Virus record (IMG/VR): IMGVR_UViG_3300046810_000225
Coordinates: 1 to 38,671 of that record
Source: a virus
Length of the DNA stretch: 38,671 bases
Reading direction: 5' to 3' (one strand)
The notes under the pieces were generated by a model. It was not told where the DNA came from. It did not search any database and was given only the letters and a program-made list of their open reading frames with translations. The position numbers and the translations under genes were made by a program. Position 1 is the stretch's first letter. Each line of letters starts with the position of its first letter. This document shows positions 21,417 through 29,165 of this stretch, one piece after another.

Positions 21417-22072
21417 TACTCGGCCACCCCGAAGCAGATCGGCGCGGTTTCGGCCGCGTTCTTGAGCATCAGTGCGCGCCGCATCAGGAAGCGCTTCTCG
21501 ATGTCGGCGCGGGTGGCCAAGTCGACCCCGAATTTTGGGCAGACTTCATACGCCACCCACAGGCCGAGCCCGCCAATCCAGGTCTGCGCGACGTCCGGCG
21601 TCATGTCCAGTTCGGCATCGCTGGCAATCGCCTGGTAGGTGATCGACAGGCCCGGGTCGAGCGTCGGCACCGGCCACAGGTAGCCGATGTTGTTGGGCGC
21701 GATGTACAGGTGGGTCGGGTGGGTCGCGCTCGCGGACTGCTGCGGGATCGCCTCGTAGGCGGCCTTGCTGATGATTTGCAGGGCGATATCCGCCGCCGCC
21801 TGCGCGAACGTGACCACCGGCGAGCCGTAGTAGTCGGCCGGCAGCGATACCTGGCCCGGCAGCAGCGCCGACCACGCCAGCGCGGCGCGCGGGGCGGTGA
21901 TCTTCGGCCACGTGTAGCCGTGCAGCGGCAGTTCCTTGAGGATGTTTTGCAGCGCCCGGTTGCAGACGTCGTAGTCCTCCGCCGACGCGGTCTGCCCGGC
22001 GCCCAGCTGGCCGATCAGCTCCAGCGCGTCGGTCAGGATGTCGGTCGTGGGCAGCGTCCAGGCGGTGCTCAT
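21416..22072 (-). CDS. P22 gp4-like tail accessory factor / head-to-tail adaptor, 218 aa
   Basis: The start (TDILTDALELIGQLGAGQTA, YDVCNRALQNILKELPLHGY) and the YIAPNNIGYLWPVPTLDPG and CPKFGVDLATRADIEKRFLM segments match the gp4-like adaptor family. P22 gp4 binds below the portal and begins tail assembly. Unlike P22 gp4, I see no muramidase motif that I could defend. The gene lies between the capsid genes and the gp10-like gene, which is the usual place. Confidence 0.85.
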   Translation of the reverse strand: MSTAWTLPTTDILTDALELIGQLGAGQTASAEDYDVCNRALQNILKELPLHGYTWPKITAPRAALAWSALLPGQVSLPADYYGSPVVTFAQAAADIALQIISKAAYEAIPQQSASATHPTHLYIAPNNIGYLWPVPTLDPGLSITYQAIASDAELDMTPDVAQTWIGGLGLWVAYEVCPKFGVDLATRADIEKRFLMRRALMLKNAAETAPICFGVAE

Positions 22073-22357
22073 TTAGATCGGCTCGACGGTGTAGTTGAAT
22101 TGCGGGAGGCGCACCTGTTTCTTGTTGCCGTCGCCGTCCTCGACCACGGTGGTGATCACCGCGTCGCGCACCACGGCGAGGAAATGCTCGTCGATGGTGG
22201 TCTCGACATTGCGCTTGTACAGGTTCAGCTTGAAATTGTGGCCGATCTCGATGTCGCCGCCCTCGCCGTGGAAGGTGATCTTGTACTGCTTGAGCACTGG
22301 CTTTTTTGCCTTCGTTTCAGGCTTTGCCAATACCACTTCGTTGTCTGCTTCTGCCAT
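22073..22357 (-). CDS. Hypothetical virion-region protein, 94 aa
   Basis: A charged N-terminus (Lys/Glu/Ala) precedes a compact domain (QYKITFHGEGGDIEIGHNFK, VETTIDEHFLAVVRDAVITT). I do not recognise a named family, although similar genes often sit between capsid and adaptor genes of podoviruses. GGAGA precedes the ATG. The stop abuts the next start (TAAATG). It may be a minor head or head-completion protein. Confidence 0.72.
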   Translation of the reverse strand: MAEADNEVVLAKPETKAKKPVLKQYKITFHGEGGDIEIGHNFKLNLYKRNVETTIDEHFLAVVRDAVITTVVEDGDGNKKQVRLPQFNYTVEPI

Positions 22358-22375
22358 CTGATGTCTCCAAAGAAT

Positions 22376-22395
22376 GCCCGGCGCGGCGGCCGGGC
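22376..22395 (-). other. GC-rich hairpin after the decoration gene
   Basis: GCCCGGC and GCCGGGC pair perfectly around a 6-base loop in the gap between two structural genes. On the minus-strand mRNA the stem is followed by AUUCUUU, too weak a U-tract for a confident terminator. It may be an attenuator or mRNA-stabilising 3' end. Confidence 0.5.
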
Positions 22396-22405
22396 GTGGT
22401 TGAAC

Positions 22406-22732
22406 TTACGCGCAGGCTTCCCAGTAGAACGTCTTGCTGGCCACCATCGTGGTGGCGGTCAGCGTGAAGCTGGCGCCGCTGACAGCGACGCCGTTGGTGG
22501 TTTCCAGCGTCATCGTGCCAGCCGCCACCGTGTGCAGCGACGAGGCCGAGGCCATGCCCTCGAACCACTCATCGACGATGCGGTCGGTCAGGTTGACGAA
22601 CTTGACATAGCGCGGCACGAAGCCGAGCGTGATGGTGGCGGCGGCAGCGGCGCTGGCGTCGGTGACGATCTTGCCGACTGCGAAGCAGTTGACGCCGTTC
22701 GAGTTCGTTTGCGTGTTGGTAGACAGTGCCAT
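22406..22732 (-). CDS. Small capsid-decoration-like protein, 108 aa
   Basis: A beta-rich Thr/Ala/Val protein (ITLGFVPRYVKFVNLTDRIV, GASFTLTATTMVASKTFYW) directly downstream of the major capsid gene. This is the classic place for a head-decoration or stabilisation protein. GAGGAG precedes the ATG. Strong hairpins lie on both sides of the gene, which may separate its expression level from that of its neighbours. The role is inferred from place and fold. Confidence 0.7.
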   Translation of the reverse strand: MALSTNTQTNSNGVNCFAVGKIVTDASAAAAATITLGFVPRYVKFVNLTDRIVDEWFEGMASASSLHTVAAGTMTLETTNGVAVSGASFTLTATTMVASKTFYWEACA

Positions 22733-22755
22733 GGTGGCTCCTCAAAGGTGGGGGA

Positions 22756-22777
22756 ATGCCCGCCGGGCAGCGGGCAT
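22756..22777 (-). other. GC-rich hairpin after the capsid gene
   Basis: ATGCCCGC and GCGGGCAT pair perfectly around a 6-base loop between the capsid stop and the next gene. No U-tract follows (CCCCC). With the hairpin at 22376-22395 it brackets the decoration gene, and both end in GGGCATTC. Confidence 0.55.
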
Positions 22778-22790
22778 CGTCAAGCAGTCG

Positions 22791-23783
22791 TTAGGCGGTC
22801 GCCAGCGTCTCCAGACGGATCATCCATGCCTGGTTCAGGATGGTGGTGGTGGTGTCGGCCTTCCAGCCCACGGTCGAGCGCTGCTCCAGCGGGTCGGCCG
22901 AACCAGCCGAGCCGAGTGCCTTGACGTAGGTCTTCATCGCGTTGCCCGACAGTGGCGACAGGCCGTAGGCTTCGGCCGCGATGATCAGGGTCGCGTACAC
23001 GTCGTTGGTGCCGCCGCCGGTGGCCTTCAGGCCGGCCGTGGTGGCGGTGGTGGCGTTGGCCCAGATTTTCGCGTTGGTCGAGGTGACGAAGCGGATGTTC
23101 TTGTAGGCGCCGATCTCGTCTTCCATCACGCCCATCTGGGCCGGGTAGTCGGACACGGACTTGAAGCCGGTGATCTGCTCCAGGTCGTATTCGACGTCCG
23201 GGTGCACGATGCCGATGAACGCCTTGCGGATCGCGCCGGTGCCCACGCCATCCGACGGCGGGATGCCTTCCTTCATGAACTTGGCGTTCTGGTTCTTGAG
23301 GAAGCGGATCGCCTTGTCCAGATCGGCTCCGGCAATCTTGGCGATCAGCGCCAGGCGGTTGGCCACGCCGTTGGCGTAGGCCACGTTGGAGCCGGCCACC
23401 AGCACGTCGCGGCGCACCTGGTCGATGGTGGTGCCGGCTTGGTCGCCCAGCACGTCGGTGGCTTCGGTGACCACCGCGTCCTGGTTGGTCAGCGAGACCA
23501 GGTCGGACAGGGTCACGTAGTCGCCGTACTGCGCCAGCGTGCTGGTGACGTCGGTGACGGCCAGCGACGAGCCGGACGGGGTCACGCCCTCGACCAGCGC
23601 GGTGGTGGCGGGAGTCAGTTGCGAGTAGCGGCGGAACTTGATCTGGTTGCCGCTGCGCATCGAAATCGGGCGCTGCTGGCCGAAGCGGCCGTGCACGTCA
23701 TTCGGTTGGGCGCGCGACAGCAGGTTGCGGTCGTAGAACGCCTGCACGCCTGGTGCGACTTGGGTGATGGTGGTGGTTGGCAT
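22791..23783 (-). CDS. N4-gp56 family major capsid protein, 330 aa
   Basis: Family features are the start (APGVQAFYDRNLLSRAQPND), GNQIKFRRYSQLTPATTALV, then QYGDYVTLSDLVSLTNQDAV. After that come DQVRRDVLVAGSNVAYANG and FIGIVHPDVEYDLEQI with the ENIRF-like KNIRFVTST. This is an HK97-fold shell protein of the N4-gp56 type, the main building block of the head. AGGAG precedes the ATG. It follows the scaffold gene by 17 bp, as in other members of this capsid group. Confidence 0.92.
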   Translation of the reverse strand: MPTTTITQVAPGVQAFYDRNLLSRAQPNDVHGRFGQQRPISMRSGNQIKFRRYSQLTPATTALVEGVTPSGSSLAVTDVTSTLAQYGDYVTLSDLVSLTNQDAVVTEATDVLGDQAGTTIDQVRRDVLVAGSNVAYANGVANRLALIAKIAGADLDKAIRFLKNQNAKFMKEGIPPSDGVGTGAIRKAFIGIVHPDVEYDLEQITGFKSVSDYPAQMGVMEDEIGAYKNIRFVTSTNAKIWANATTATTAGLKATGGGTNDVYATLIIAAEAYGLSPLSGNAMKTYVKALGSAGSADPLEQRSTVGWKADTTTTILNQAWMIRLETLATA

Positions 23784-23800
23784 ATGTTGCTCCTATCGGT

Positions 23801-24571
23801 TTAAAGGCCCTTTGCCCGTCGCACTTCCTTGGCGAACTCGGCATCAGACATGTTCTTGATGCGATTGACCGCCTCGACATCGGGGTTCGGCGCGTCACGC
23901 TTGCCGCTGGCCCCCGGTGCCGGGACGCTCATCGCGTTCTTTTCGGCCTGCTTCGCGCTTTCGATGGCGAACCGCTTGCCAACCTGGCGCTCGACGTGGG
24001 CCAATTTCTCTGCCGTGATATCCCGGATGGCTACCAGTGGATCGCTCCACGCATCGCCGGCCGCATCGCGCTTGGCCACCAGCGCCTCCACCAGTTCCGG
24101 GTCTGCATCGGCCGCGAAGATGCCCGGATGGGCCGCTTCGATGGTCTGCATCCAGTTCTGGTGCGCCGCTGCTGCCGCCTGCTGCGGTGCCGGGTCGCCT
24201 GCCACGTACTTGATCGCTTCCACCAGCTCTGGATTCGTGTCCAGAATGGCGGGGCGGGCCGCTTCCCGTTGCGCCGCTTGGCGCTCGCGCTCGATTTCCG
24301 CCAGCCGTTGCGCTTGCTTGGTTGCCCAAGCCTTGTTGTCTGCTACTTGCTTTTCAGCGCGCTCCAGACGCTCGCGTAACGCCTTGACTTCATCGGCTTC
24401 CGGTGCTGCCGCCTCGACTTTTGGCGCTGCTTCCTTCTGTGCTTCCGGAGCTTCTGGCTCTTTCGGCGCTTCCGGTTCTTTCGGGGGAATCGCTGGCGCG
24501 GCCCCTGCGTCTAAAGCTGCTGCTGCTGCGTCGTACTGCTTCTGGTATTCCTCCGGTGATAAATCCGACAT
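23801..24571 (-). CDS. Scaffolding protein, 256 aa
   Basis: An acidic, Ala/Glu/Pro-rich N-terminus (PPKEPEAPKEPEAPEAQKE) leads into a long coiled coil (ALRERLERAEKQVADNKAWA...LAEIERERQAAQREA). A helical region with HPGIFAADADPELVEALVAK follows, then a basic C-terminal tail (NMSDAEFAKEVRRAKGL) of the type that binds capsid subunits. Composition and its place between portal and capsid genes identify it as scaffold. GGAGA precedes the ATG. Confidence 0.85.
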   Translation of the reverse strand: MSDLSPEEYQKQYDAAAAALDAGAAPAIPPKEPEAPKEPEAPEAQKEAAPKVEAAAPEADEVKALRERLERAEKQVADNKAWATKQAQRLAEIERERQAAQREAARPAILDTNPELVEAIKYVAGDPAPQQAAAAAHQNWMQTIEAAHPGIFAADADPELVEALVAKRDAAGDAWSDPLVAIRDITAEKLAHVERQVGKRFAIESAKQAEKNAMSVPAPGASGKRDAPNPDVEAVNRIKNMSDAEFAKEVRRAKGL

Positions 24572-24615
24572 TTACATCTCCTTGCTGGGCCGTCCGATAG
24601 GGCGGGAATCCATGG

Positions 24616-24858
24616 TTACTGTGCAGCGTCCGATGGCTCGGAGAGTGCTGCGGCTAAATGGTCGCGCTCGACTTGCAGCGTGGCCGGTAAATCAATCAGG
24701 CGGCGCAGTTCCTTGATCGCGCCGCGCGTCTGTTCGTTGTTCTCGCCAATCAGTTTCAGCGTCAGTTCATCAATGCGGCGCCCGATCTCGGCGGCAAAGC
24801 GCGGCCAGGACGGGCACGCAGCCAGTGCCAGGTCGAGCTGATTCAGGCGCTCGCTCAT
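24616..24858 (-). CDS. Small helical protein between portal and scaffold, 80 aa
   Basis: An all-helical protein (SERLNQLDLALAACPSWPRF, ELTLKLIGENNEQTRGAIKE, LIDLPATLQVERDHL) whose ATG overlaps the portal stop (ATGA). A similar small gene occupies this slot in other podoviruses. It may assist portal or scaffold assembly, but the function is unknown. Confidence 0.75.
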   Translation of the reverse strand: MSERLNQLDLALAACPSWPRFAAEIGRRIDELTLKLIGENNEQTRGAIKELRRLIDLPATLQVERDHLAAALSEPSDAAQ

Positions 24859-26972
24859 GCTGGCGGCTCCATCGGTTCAGGTGCGGGCGCTGGCGGCGCT
24901 GGTTCTGGCTGGGCGGCTGGCTCCATTGCCTCCGGCTGCGGCTCGGCCGTTTCCGACCCCGTTTCCGCTGCGGCGTTCGTTTCCTGCTGCTGGGCGATGG
25001 CATCGGCGCCGATGTCGAAGCCGACTTCGTTGGCCACCTGGGCGATCATTTCGGGCGTCATGTACTGCGCAATCACCTTCAGGCGCTCGGTATGGGCCTT
25101 GTAGGCCTCGATGCGGCGGTTCTCGGCGTTCTCTTCGGCCTTGGCGTGCAGTTCGTTGAATTGCTGTCCCAGGTCGTGCAGCGCCTTTTCCATTTCCTGC
25201 GCGTGCTGCTCGGTCTGCTGCATCTGCTGCTGGACTTGCGGCGGCAGCTGTTCGTTGCCCTCTTCCTTGAGGATCGGCGATTCCTTGCCGATCTCCATCA
25301 CGTCCCAGGTCTGCTCCAGCAGCTCGCGCGCATCGACCAGCGGCGCGGTGGCCGGGTTGCTCATCGCGAACTCGGCAAACGCGCGCAGCTTGGAGGTCAA
25401 GACTTCCTTCTGCATGAACGACGAGGTGCCGGTGGCCTGCCATTCCATGAACGACGACTTGCCGAACTGCTTGATGCGGCCCCACAGCTCCGCCGTTTTC
25501 TTGCCGTGCAGCTTTTCGACGGTGTCCACCTCCAGGTACTTGAGGTTCCAGTCGATCAGGCGCTCGATCATCGGCTCGATCCAGTTCTCGTCGATGTTCT
25601 GGATCACTTCCTTCAGCGGCAGCGACGAGGCCGACATGATCATGCTGATCCCGGTCGCGGTCTTGTTCAGGTTGCTGCTGTCGTCGCCCTGCGTGTACTT
25701 GGTGATGCCGGTGTCGTCGTCGGAAAACTGCTCGCTGACCTTGATCGCGTCGAGCCAGCCGCCGGTAATGTCCTGCTCCTTGTGGTCGATGATCGCGGTC
25801 TGCCGCTCTTCCGGCGACAGGTTCGGCTTCATCTGGTACACCTTGCCGGGGTATTTCTTGAAGTCCTCGCCCGGCAGGAACGCAGAGCGGTCGACCGACT
25901 TGGTCCCCAACAGGGCCATGCCCTTGCCTTCCATGAACAGGCGGAACGCGGCGTTCACCACCTTCTGGTGCGGCGCGTTGTTCTCAGCCACGCCGACGCC
26001 CCAGATTTCGTGCGGCTCGTCCTCGTACTGGCAGGCCATCGCCGCGCTCTTGCCGCCATACGGGGCGGCATTGGCTTTGACCACCACGCCGCCGGCCATG
26101 ATGATGATCGCGTCGACCATCTCGCCCGAATCGACCTCGCCCACAATCGGCGCGGCCTCGCTCAGCGTGCGCTTGGGCACCTTGCCGAAGAAGCGTGCGA
26201 CCCGGATGCGGTCGCCCTTGTGCCAGTACTGGACGTTGGCGCGCAATTGCCCTTGGCGGTCGGAGCCGGTGTCGGTGCCCGTCTCGCCGCCGCTCAGCAG
26301 CGCCTGGTCGATGTTCTTGTACGATTTGTCGGCCTTCCACGCCTCGACCGTGTGGCGGCTTTCCATGGTGGTCCAGAACAGGCCCAGCCCGTCGGGCAGG
26401 CTGCGCGCCTCCGGGTCCGGGCTGACGTCGGCCGTGTTGGCCAGCATGAAGTACGGGTGGTCGTACTCGAACTTCTGTTCCTTGATCGCGGTGTAGCCGA
26501 GCGCATTGTCGGCGCTGGTCTCGACCAGGCACTCCTTGCGCACGAACGGGCCGAACATGAAGCCGGTGCCGTAGGTGGCCAGCGTGTCGACCCCGCTTTT
26601 CAGCAGCGCCTTGGCGTTCATCCGCTCCAGCTGGGCGGTCAGGATTTCCTCGACCGTGTCGGAGAAAGCGCGCAGTTCCTCGTTGACCGGGTTGGTATCG
26701 AACGGGAACTTGCCGTTGCCAAACAGCGCATCGTTGATCTTGGCGCGGGCGGCGCGCACCTTGTTGCGGGTCGAACCGACGAAGATGCCGACAGCGGTCT
26801 TGGCACGGGCCGCGCCGGTGCCCTTGGTGTCATTGTCGCGCGGGATGCGCAGCTTGTCGCCGTAGCAGTCGAGCAGCTTGAGCTTTTGCGGCTCATGCGC
26901 CTGCTCCCATGCCAGCAGCCGGGTTTCGAGCAGCTGGTCGAGCGCGGATGCCTGGGGAAGAGTGTCGCTCAC
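24855..26972 (-). CDS. Portal protein, 705 aa
   Basis: A P22-type large portal: LLDCYGDKLRIPRDN; ARAKINDALFGNGKFPFDTN; GVDTLATYGTGFMFGPFVRK; PHEIWGVGVAENNAPHQKVV; and TATGISMIMSASSLPLKEVI (the channel/crown region). A long Gln/Glu-rich helical barrel follows (QQQMQQTEQHAQEMEKALHD), with a Pro/Ala/Glu tail. The dodecameric portal is the DNA entry and exit channel. The start is GTG with AGGG upstream. It follows its own likely promoter at 27016-27024, 87 bp after the terminase gene. Confidence 0.9.
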   Translation of the reverse strand: MSDTLPQASALDQLLETRLLAWEQAHEPQKLKLLDCYGDKLRIPRDNDTKGTGAARAKTAVGIFVGSTRNKVRAARAKINDALFGNGKFPFDTNPVNEELRAFSDTVEEILTAQLERMNAKALLKSGVDTLATYGTGFMFGPFVRKECLVETSADNALGYTAIKEQKFEYDHPYFMLANTADVSPDPEARSLPDGLGLFWTTMESRHTVEAWKADKSYKNIDQALLSGGETGTDTGSDRQGQLRANVQYWHKGDRIRVARFFGKVPKRTLSEAAPIVGEVDSGEMVDAIIIMAGGVVVKANAAPYGGKSAAMACQYEDEPHEIWGVGVAENNAPHQKVVNAAFRLFMEGKGMALLGTKSVDRSAFLPGEDFKKYPGKVYQMKPNLSPEERQTAIIDHKEQDITGGWLDAIKVSEQFSDDDTGITKYTQGDDSSNLNKTATGISMIMSASSLPLKEVIQNIDENWIEPMIERLIDWNLKYLEVDTVEKLHGKKTAELWGRIKQFGKSSFMEWQATGTSSFMQKEVLTSKLRAFAEFAMSNPATAPLVDARELLEQTWDVMEIGKESPILKEEGNEQLPPQVQQQMQQTEQHAQEMEKALHDLGQQFNELHAKAEENAENRRIEAYKAHTERLKVIAQYMTPEMIAQVANEVGFDIGADAIAQQQETNAAAETGSETAEPQPEAMEPAAQPEPAPPAPAPEPMEPPA

Positions 26973-27015
26973 GAATCGCGCCCTAACATGTGGATGTGGG
27001 TCAAATTTACGTTGG

Positions 27016-27024
27016 ATTCTAGCA
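27016..27024 (-). promoter_or_regulatory. Extended -10 promoter before the portal gene
   Basis: The minus strand reads TGCTAGAAT: a TGn extension plus TAGAAT, five of six for a -10. It lies in an AT-rich 87-bp gap between the terminase and portal genes, about 45 bp before the portal GTG. No clear -35 is needed for this promoter type. It may boost head-gene expression. Confidence 0.55.
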
Positions 27025-27059
27025 TTAATTCACAAAAGAAATAGATTATTTTGGCAACA

Positions 27060-28331
27060 TCAGAAATACAGGCCGCTGTCGTCCGGCTGCGCTTGCGGCA
27101 AGGGCGGCAACCTGCCCCAATCCTCGTTGCTCATATCCTCGGCATTGACCGCCACGTAGCGCAGGTTGTCGGCACCGTGGCTCCATTCGTCGTGGAACGG
27201 TGCGCCCGGCTCCTGGGTCTGCTGGTTGACGCTGCGCCGGTAGCGCTTGGCGCACTGGATCAGGCGCGCGCACCTGGTCTTGTCGATGTACAGGCGGCCA
27301 AAGGTCATGCGCGCCAGCCGGATGCCGTCCTCGACGCTCATGTTCTTGGTGATCTTGACGGTCCAGCCGAGCGCCTTCATCACGTCCTCGGCGCTCTTGC
27401 CGGTCTGAAAGTTCTTGTGGCGGCCGTCGTGCGGCAGGTACAGCGTGCCCCAGTTGTATTTGCGCTCTTTCAGCAGGTTGCTGTAGTAATCCAGCGTCTT
27501 GTGGCTGTCCTCGATGTACTCGATCAGGCGCAGCTCGCTGCCGTGCTTTTGCACCAGGCTGATCGCCATCGCGTCGTTCCAGCCCAGGTCGAACACCACA
27601 TGGACCTTGAGCAGCGGGTCGTACGGCACATTGCACAGGCGCCGCTCCTGTTCGGCCTTGGCGACCTCGGCGTAGTAGATCGCCCCGGCCACGGCCGGCA
27701 TGCACTTGCCCTCCCAGATGTTCTGGTACTCGGCGGTGGGCAGGGTCAGCTTGGCGTGCTGGCGCTCCTTTTCCAGCACCTCGGGAAACCATGGGTTGTC
27801 GGTGTAGTTCATGTCGACGATGATCGCGTCGTCGGGGGTGTTGATGATGAAGCGGTCGTAGGTCTCGTCGGTCTCCAGCTCCGGGTTGAACGACAACCAG
27901 ATTTCCGAGCCTTCCTTGCGGATGGTCGGGATCAGGGTTTTCCATGAACGCTTGCTGACGCTCTGCGCCTCCTCGACCCACACGATGTCGCAGCCCTCGA
28001 ACGACTTGATCGAGTCGACCGTCTGGTCCGACAGGCCGGAGAACGAGAACTCCGAGCCGTTGCGCCCGCGAATCTCGTTTTCCAGCACCTGGTAGAACGT
28101 TCCCAGCCCCAGCGCCTCGATCTGGTCCTTCAGCAACTTGTGCACCGATTGCTTGATCGACTTCTGCACCTCGCGGGTGCACAGGATGCGCAGCTTGGAC
28201 GCGGAGGCCAGGATCAGCAGCGCGCGGGCAAAGCTCCACGACTTGGCGCTGCCCCGCCCGCCCTTGGCACCCTTGTAGCGGGCCTTCTTGGTCAGCAGGA
28301 ACTGGAGCTTGTCGGGGAAATCAACCTGCAT
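27060..28331 (-). CDS. terL: Terminase large subunit, 423 aa
   Basis: The packaging motor ATPase and nuclease. Walker A is GGRGSAKS (24-31), Walker B is CDIVWVEEA (about 114-122), and the coupling motif is SFNPE (about 147-151). The nuclease domain carries DLGWND (about 248-253) and LPHDG (about 299-303). The type is PBSX/Terminase_3-like, the class usually linked to headful packaging. The start overlaps the small subunit by 11 bp with no separate ribosome site, so translation is coupled. The circular assembly without fixed ends agrees with circular permutation, but this is inference. Confidence 0.94.
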   Translation of the reverse strand: MQVDFPDKLQFLLTKKARYKGAKGGRGSAKSWSFARALLILASASKLRILCTREVQKSIKQSVHKLLKDQIEALGLGTFYQVLENEIRGRNGSEFSFSGLSDQTVDSIKSFEGCDIVWVEEAQSVSKRSWKTLIPTIRKEGSEIWLSFNPELETDETYDRFIINTPDDAIIVDMNYTDNPWFPEVLEKERQHAKLTLPTAEYQNIWEGKCMPAVAGAIYYAEVAKAEQERRLCNVPYDPLLKVHVVFDLGWNDAMAISLVQKHGSELRLIEYIEDSHKTLDYYSNLLKERKYNWGTLYLPHDGRHKNFQTGKSAEDVMKALGWTVKITKNMSVEDGIRLARMTFGRLYIDKTRCARLIQCAKRYRRSVNQQTQEPGAPFHDEWSHGADNLRYVAVNAEDMSNEDWGRLPPLPQAQPDDSGLYF

Positions 28332-28734
28332 CGCGCGGCTTGATGAAGTTGATGTTCCAGTTCATGTCGACCGGGCCGCCATTCGGGCCGGATAATTCAG
28401 TACGCTCGACGTACAGGCCGGATGCCTTGCCACGCGCCACCTCAGCAGAGATGGCAGCGCTCATCTGTCCGGATGCCTCCGCCGCTTCCGACAGGCTCCT
28501 GAGCCGTTCTAAATGGCTGGCGAGGGTGATTTGCGCCGCTTCCACGGCAGGCTTGCGCAATTCTGCCACCCTAGAGGCCACGTTGGGGTCTGCCATGAGT
28601 TTCGACGCCGACTGGTTGACCGACAGCGGCTTGGTGTCTGGCTTGACCCGGTAGGCAGCGCGGTAGGCGTCCGACTGGTTCATGCCAGACGCGACGGCTT
28701 GGGCAAACCTTTCCTGTTGCGGTGAAATGCTCAT
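28321..28734 (-). CDS. terS: Terminase small subunit, 137 aa
   Basis: The N-terminal half is a terminase small-subunit DNA-binding domain (SPQQERFAQAVASGMNQSDA, then NQSASKLMADPNVASRVAEL). The C-terminal half is a helical oligomerisation region, and the short tail (NGGPVDMNWNINFIKP) contacts the large subunit in this family. It selects the packaging start site. The ribosome site is weak (AUAAAG). The paired palindromes upstream (28752-28836) are candidate recognition or control elements. Confidence 0.88.
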   Translation of the reverse strand: MSISPQQERFAQAVASGMNQSDAYRAAYRVKPDTKPLSVNQSASKLMADPNVASRVAELRKPAVEAAQITLASHLERLRSLSEAAEASGQMSAAISAEVARGKASGLYVERTELSGPNGGPVDMNWNINFIKPRDAG

Positions 28735-28751
28735 CTTTATCTATGCGCTAA

Positions 28752-28836
28752 TACTATATCTAGTGGCGCACCCTGTGTATTCGGGTAAAAACCCGCGTTT
28801 TCCGGCACTTTCGCCTTCCTACCTACTACATCTAGT
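28752..28836 (-). promoter_or_regulatory. Paired palindromes and possible promoter upstream of terS
   Basis: TACTATATCTAGT (28752-28764) and TACTACATCTAGT (28824-28836) are 12/13 identical, near-palindromic and spaced exactly 72 bp. The first contains, on the minus strand, TATAGT (28753-28758), a good -10 with a poor -35. A CGGGT-AAAA-ACCCG hairpin (28782-28795) lies between them. They could bind a late regulator or the small terminase. Confidence 0.45.
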
Positions 28837-28844
28837 AGCCGTGG

Positions 28845-29165
28845 TCAGGCGTTGACGGTGAAGGTGGTTACGTCCGAAATCAGGTTCAGCGGCGGCACTG
28901 CCCCGGTATTGGTGAACGTCAGGCGCGCGCTGTAGCTGCCTGGCAGGGTCAGGTCGCCATCTTGGAAGTAGTAGCGCGCGTACTGGTTGGCGGCGAACGT
29001 GCCCTCGCTGGTCACCAGCGGCACCGCCGGCACCGTCACGTTCGCTTGCGTGCGCGTGATCACGGTCGCATCCGGGCGGGTGATCTCCAGCCGCAGGGCG
29101 GTGAAGGCGCTGATGTTGTAGTTCACGTTCAGGTTGTACTGAATCCCGTATTCGCCAACGTTCAT
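28845..29165 (-). CDS. Ig-like/BppU-like small virion protein, 106 aa
   Basis: The pattern NVGEYGIQYNLNVNYNISAF, LRLEITRPDATVITRTQAN, ARYYFQDGDLTLPGSYSARL is that of a beta-sandwich domain. Such a domain is common in phage baseplate and fibre-associated proteins, where it often helps assemble receptor-binding proteins. GGAG precedes the ATG, which overlaps the LamG-gene stop. It is the last gene of the five-gene surface module and precedes the 110-bp region before terS. Confidence 0.7.
   Translation of the reverse strand: MNVGEYGIQYNLNVNYNISAFTALRLEITRPDATVITRTQANVTVPAVPLVTSEGTFAANQYARYYFQDGDLTLPGSYSARLTFTNTGAVPPLNLISDVTTFTVNA

Noticed and set aside
24825-27044. A 739-codon plus-strand frame opposite the portal gene
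   Set aside because: It mirrors the portal gene's codon pattern; the portal reading is unambiguous.
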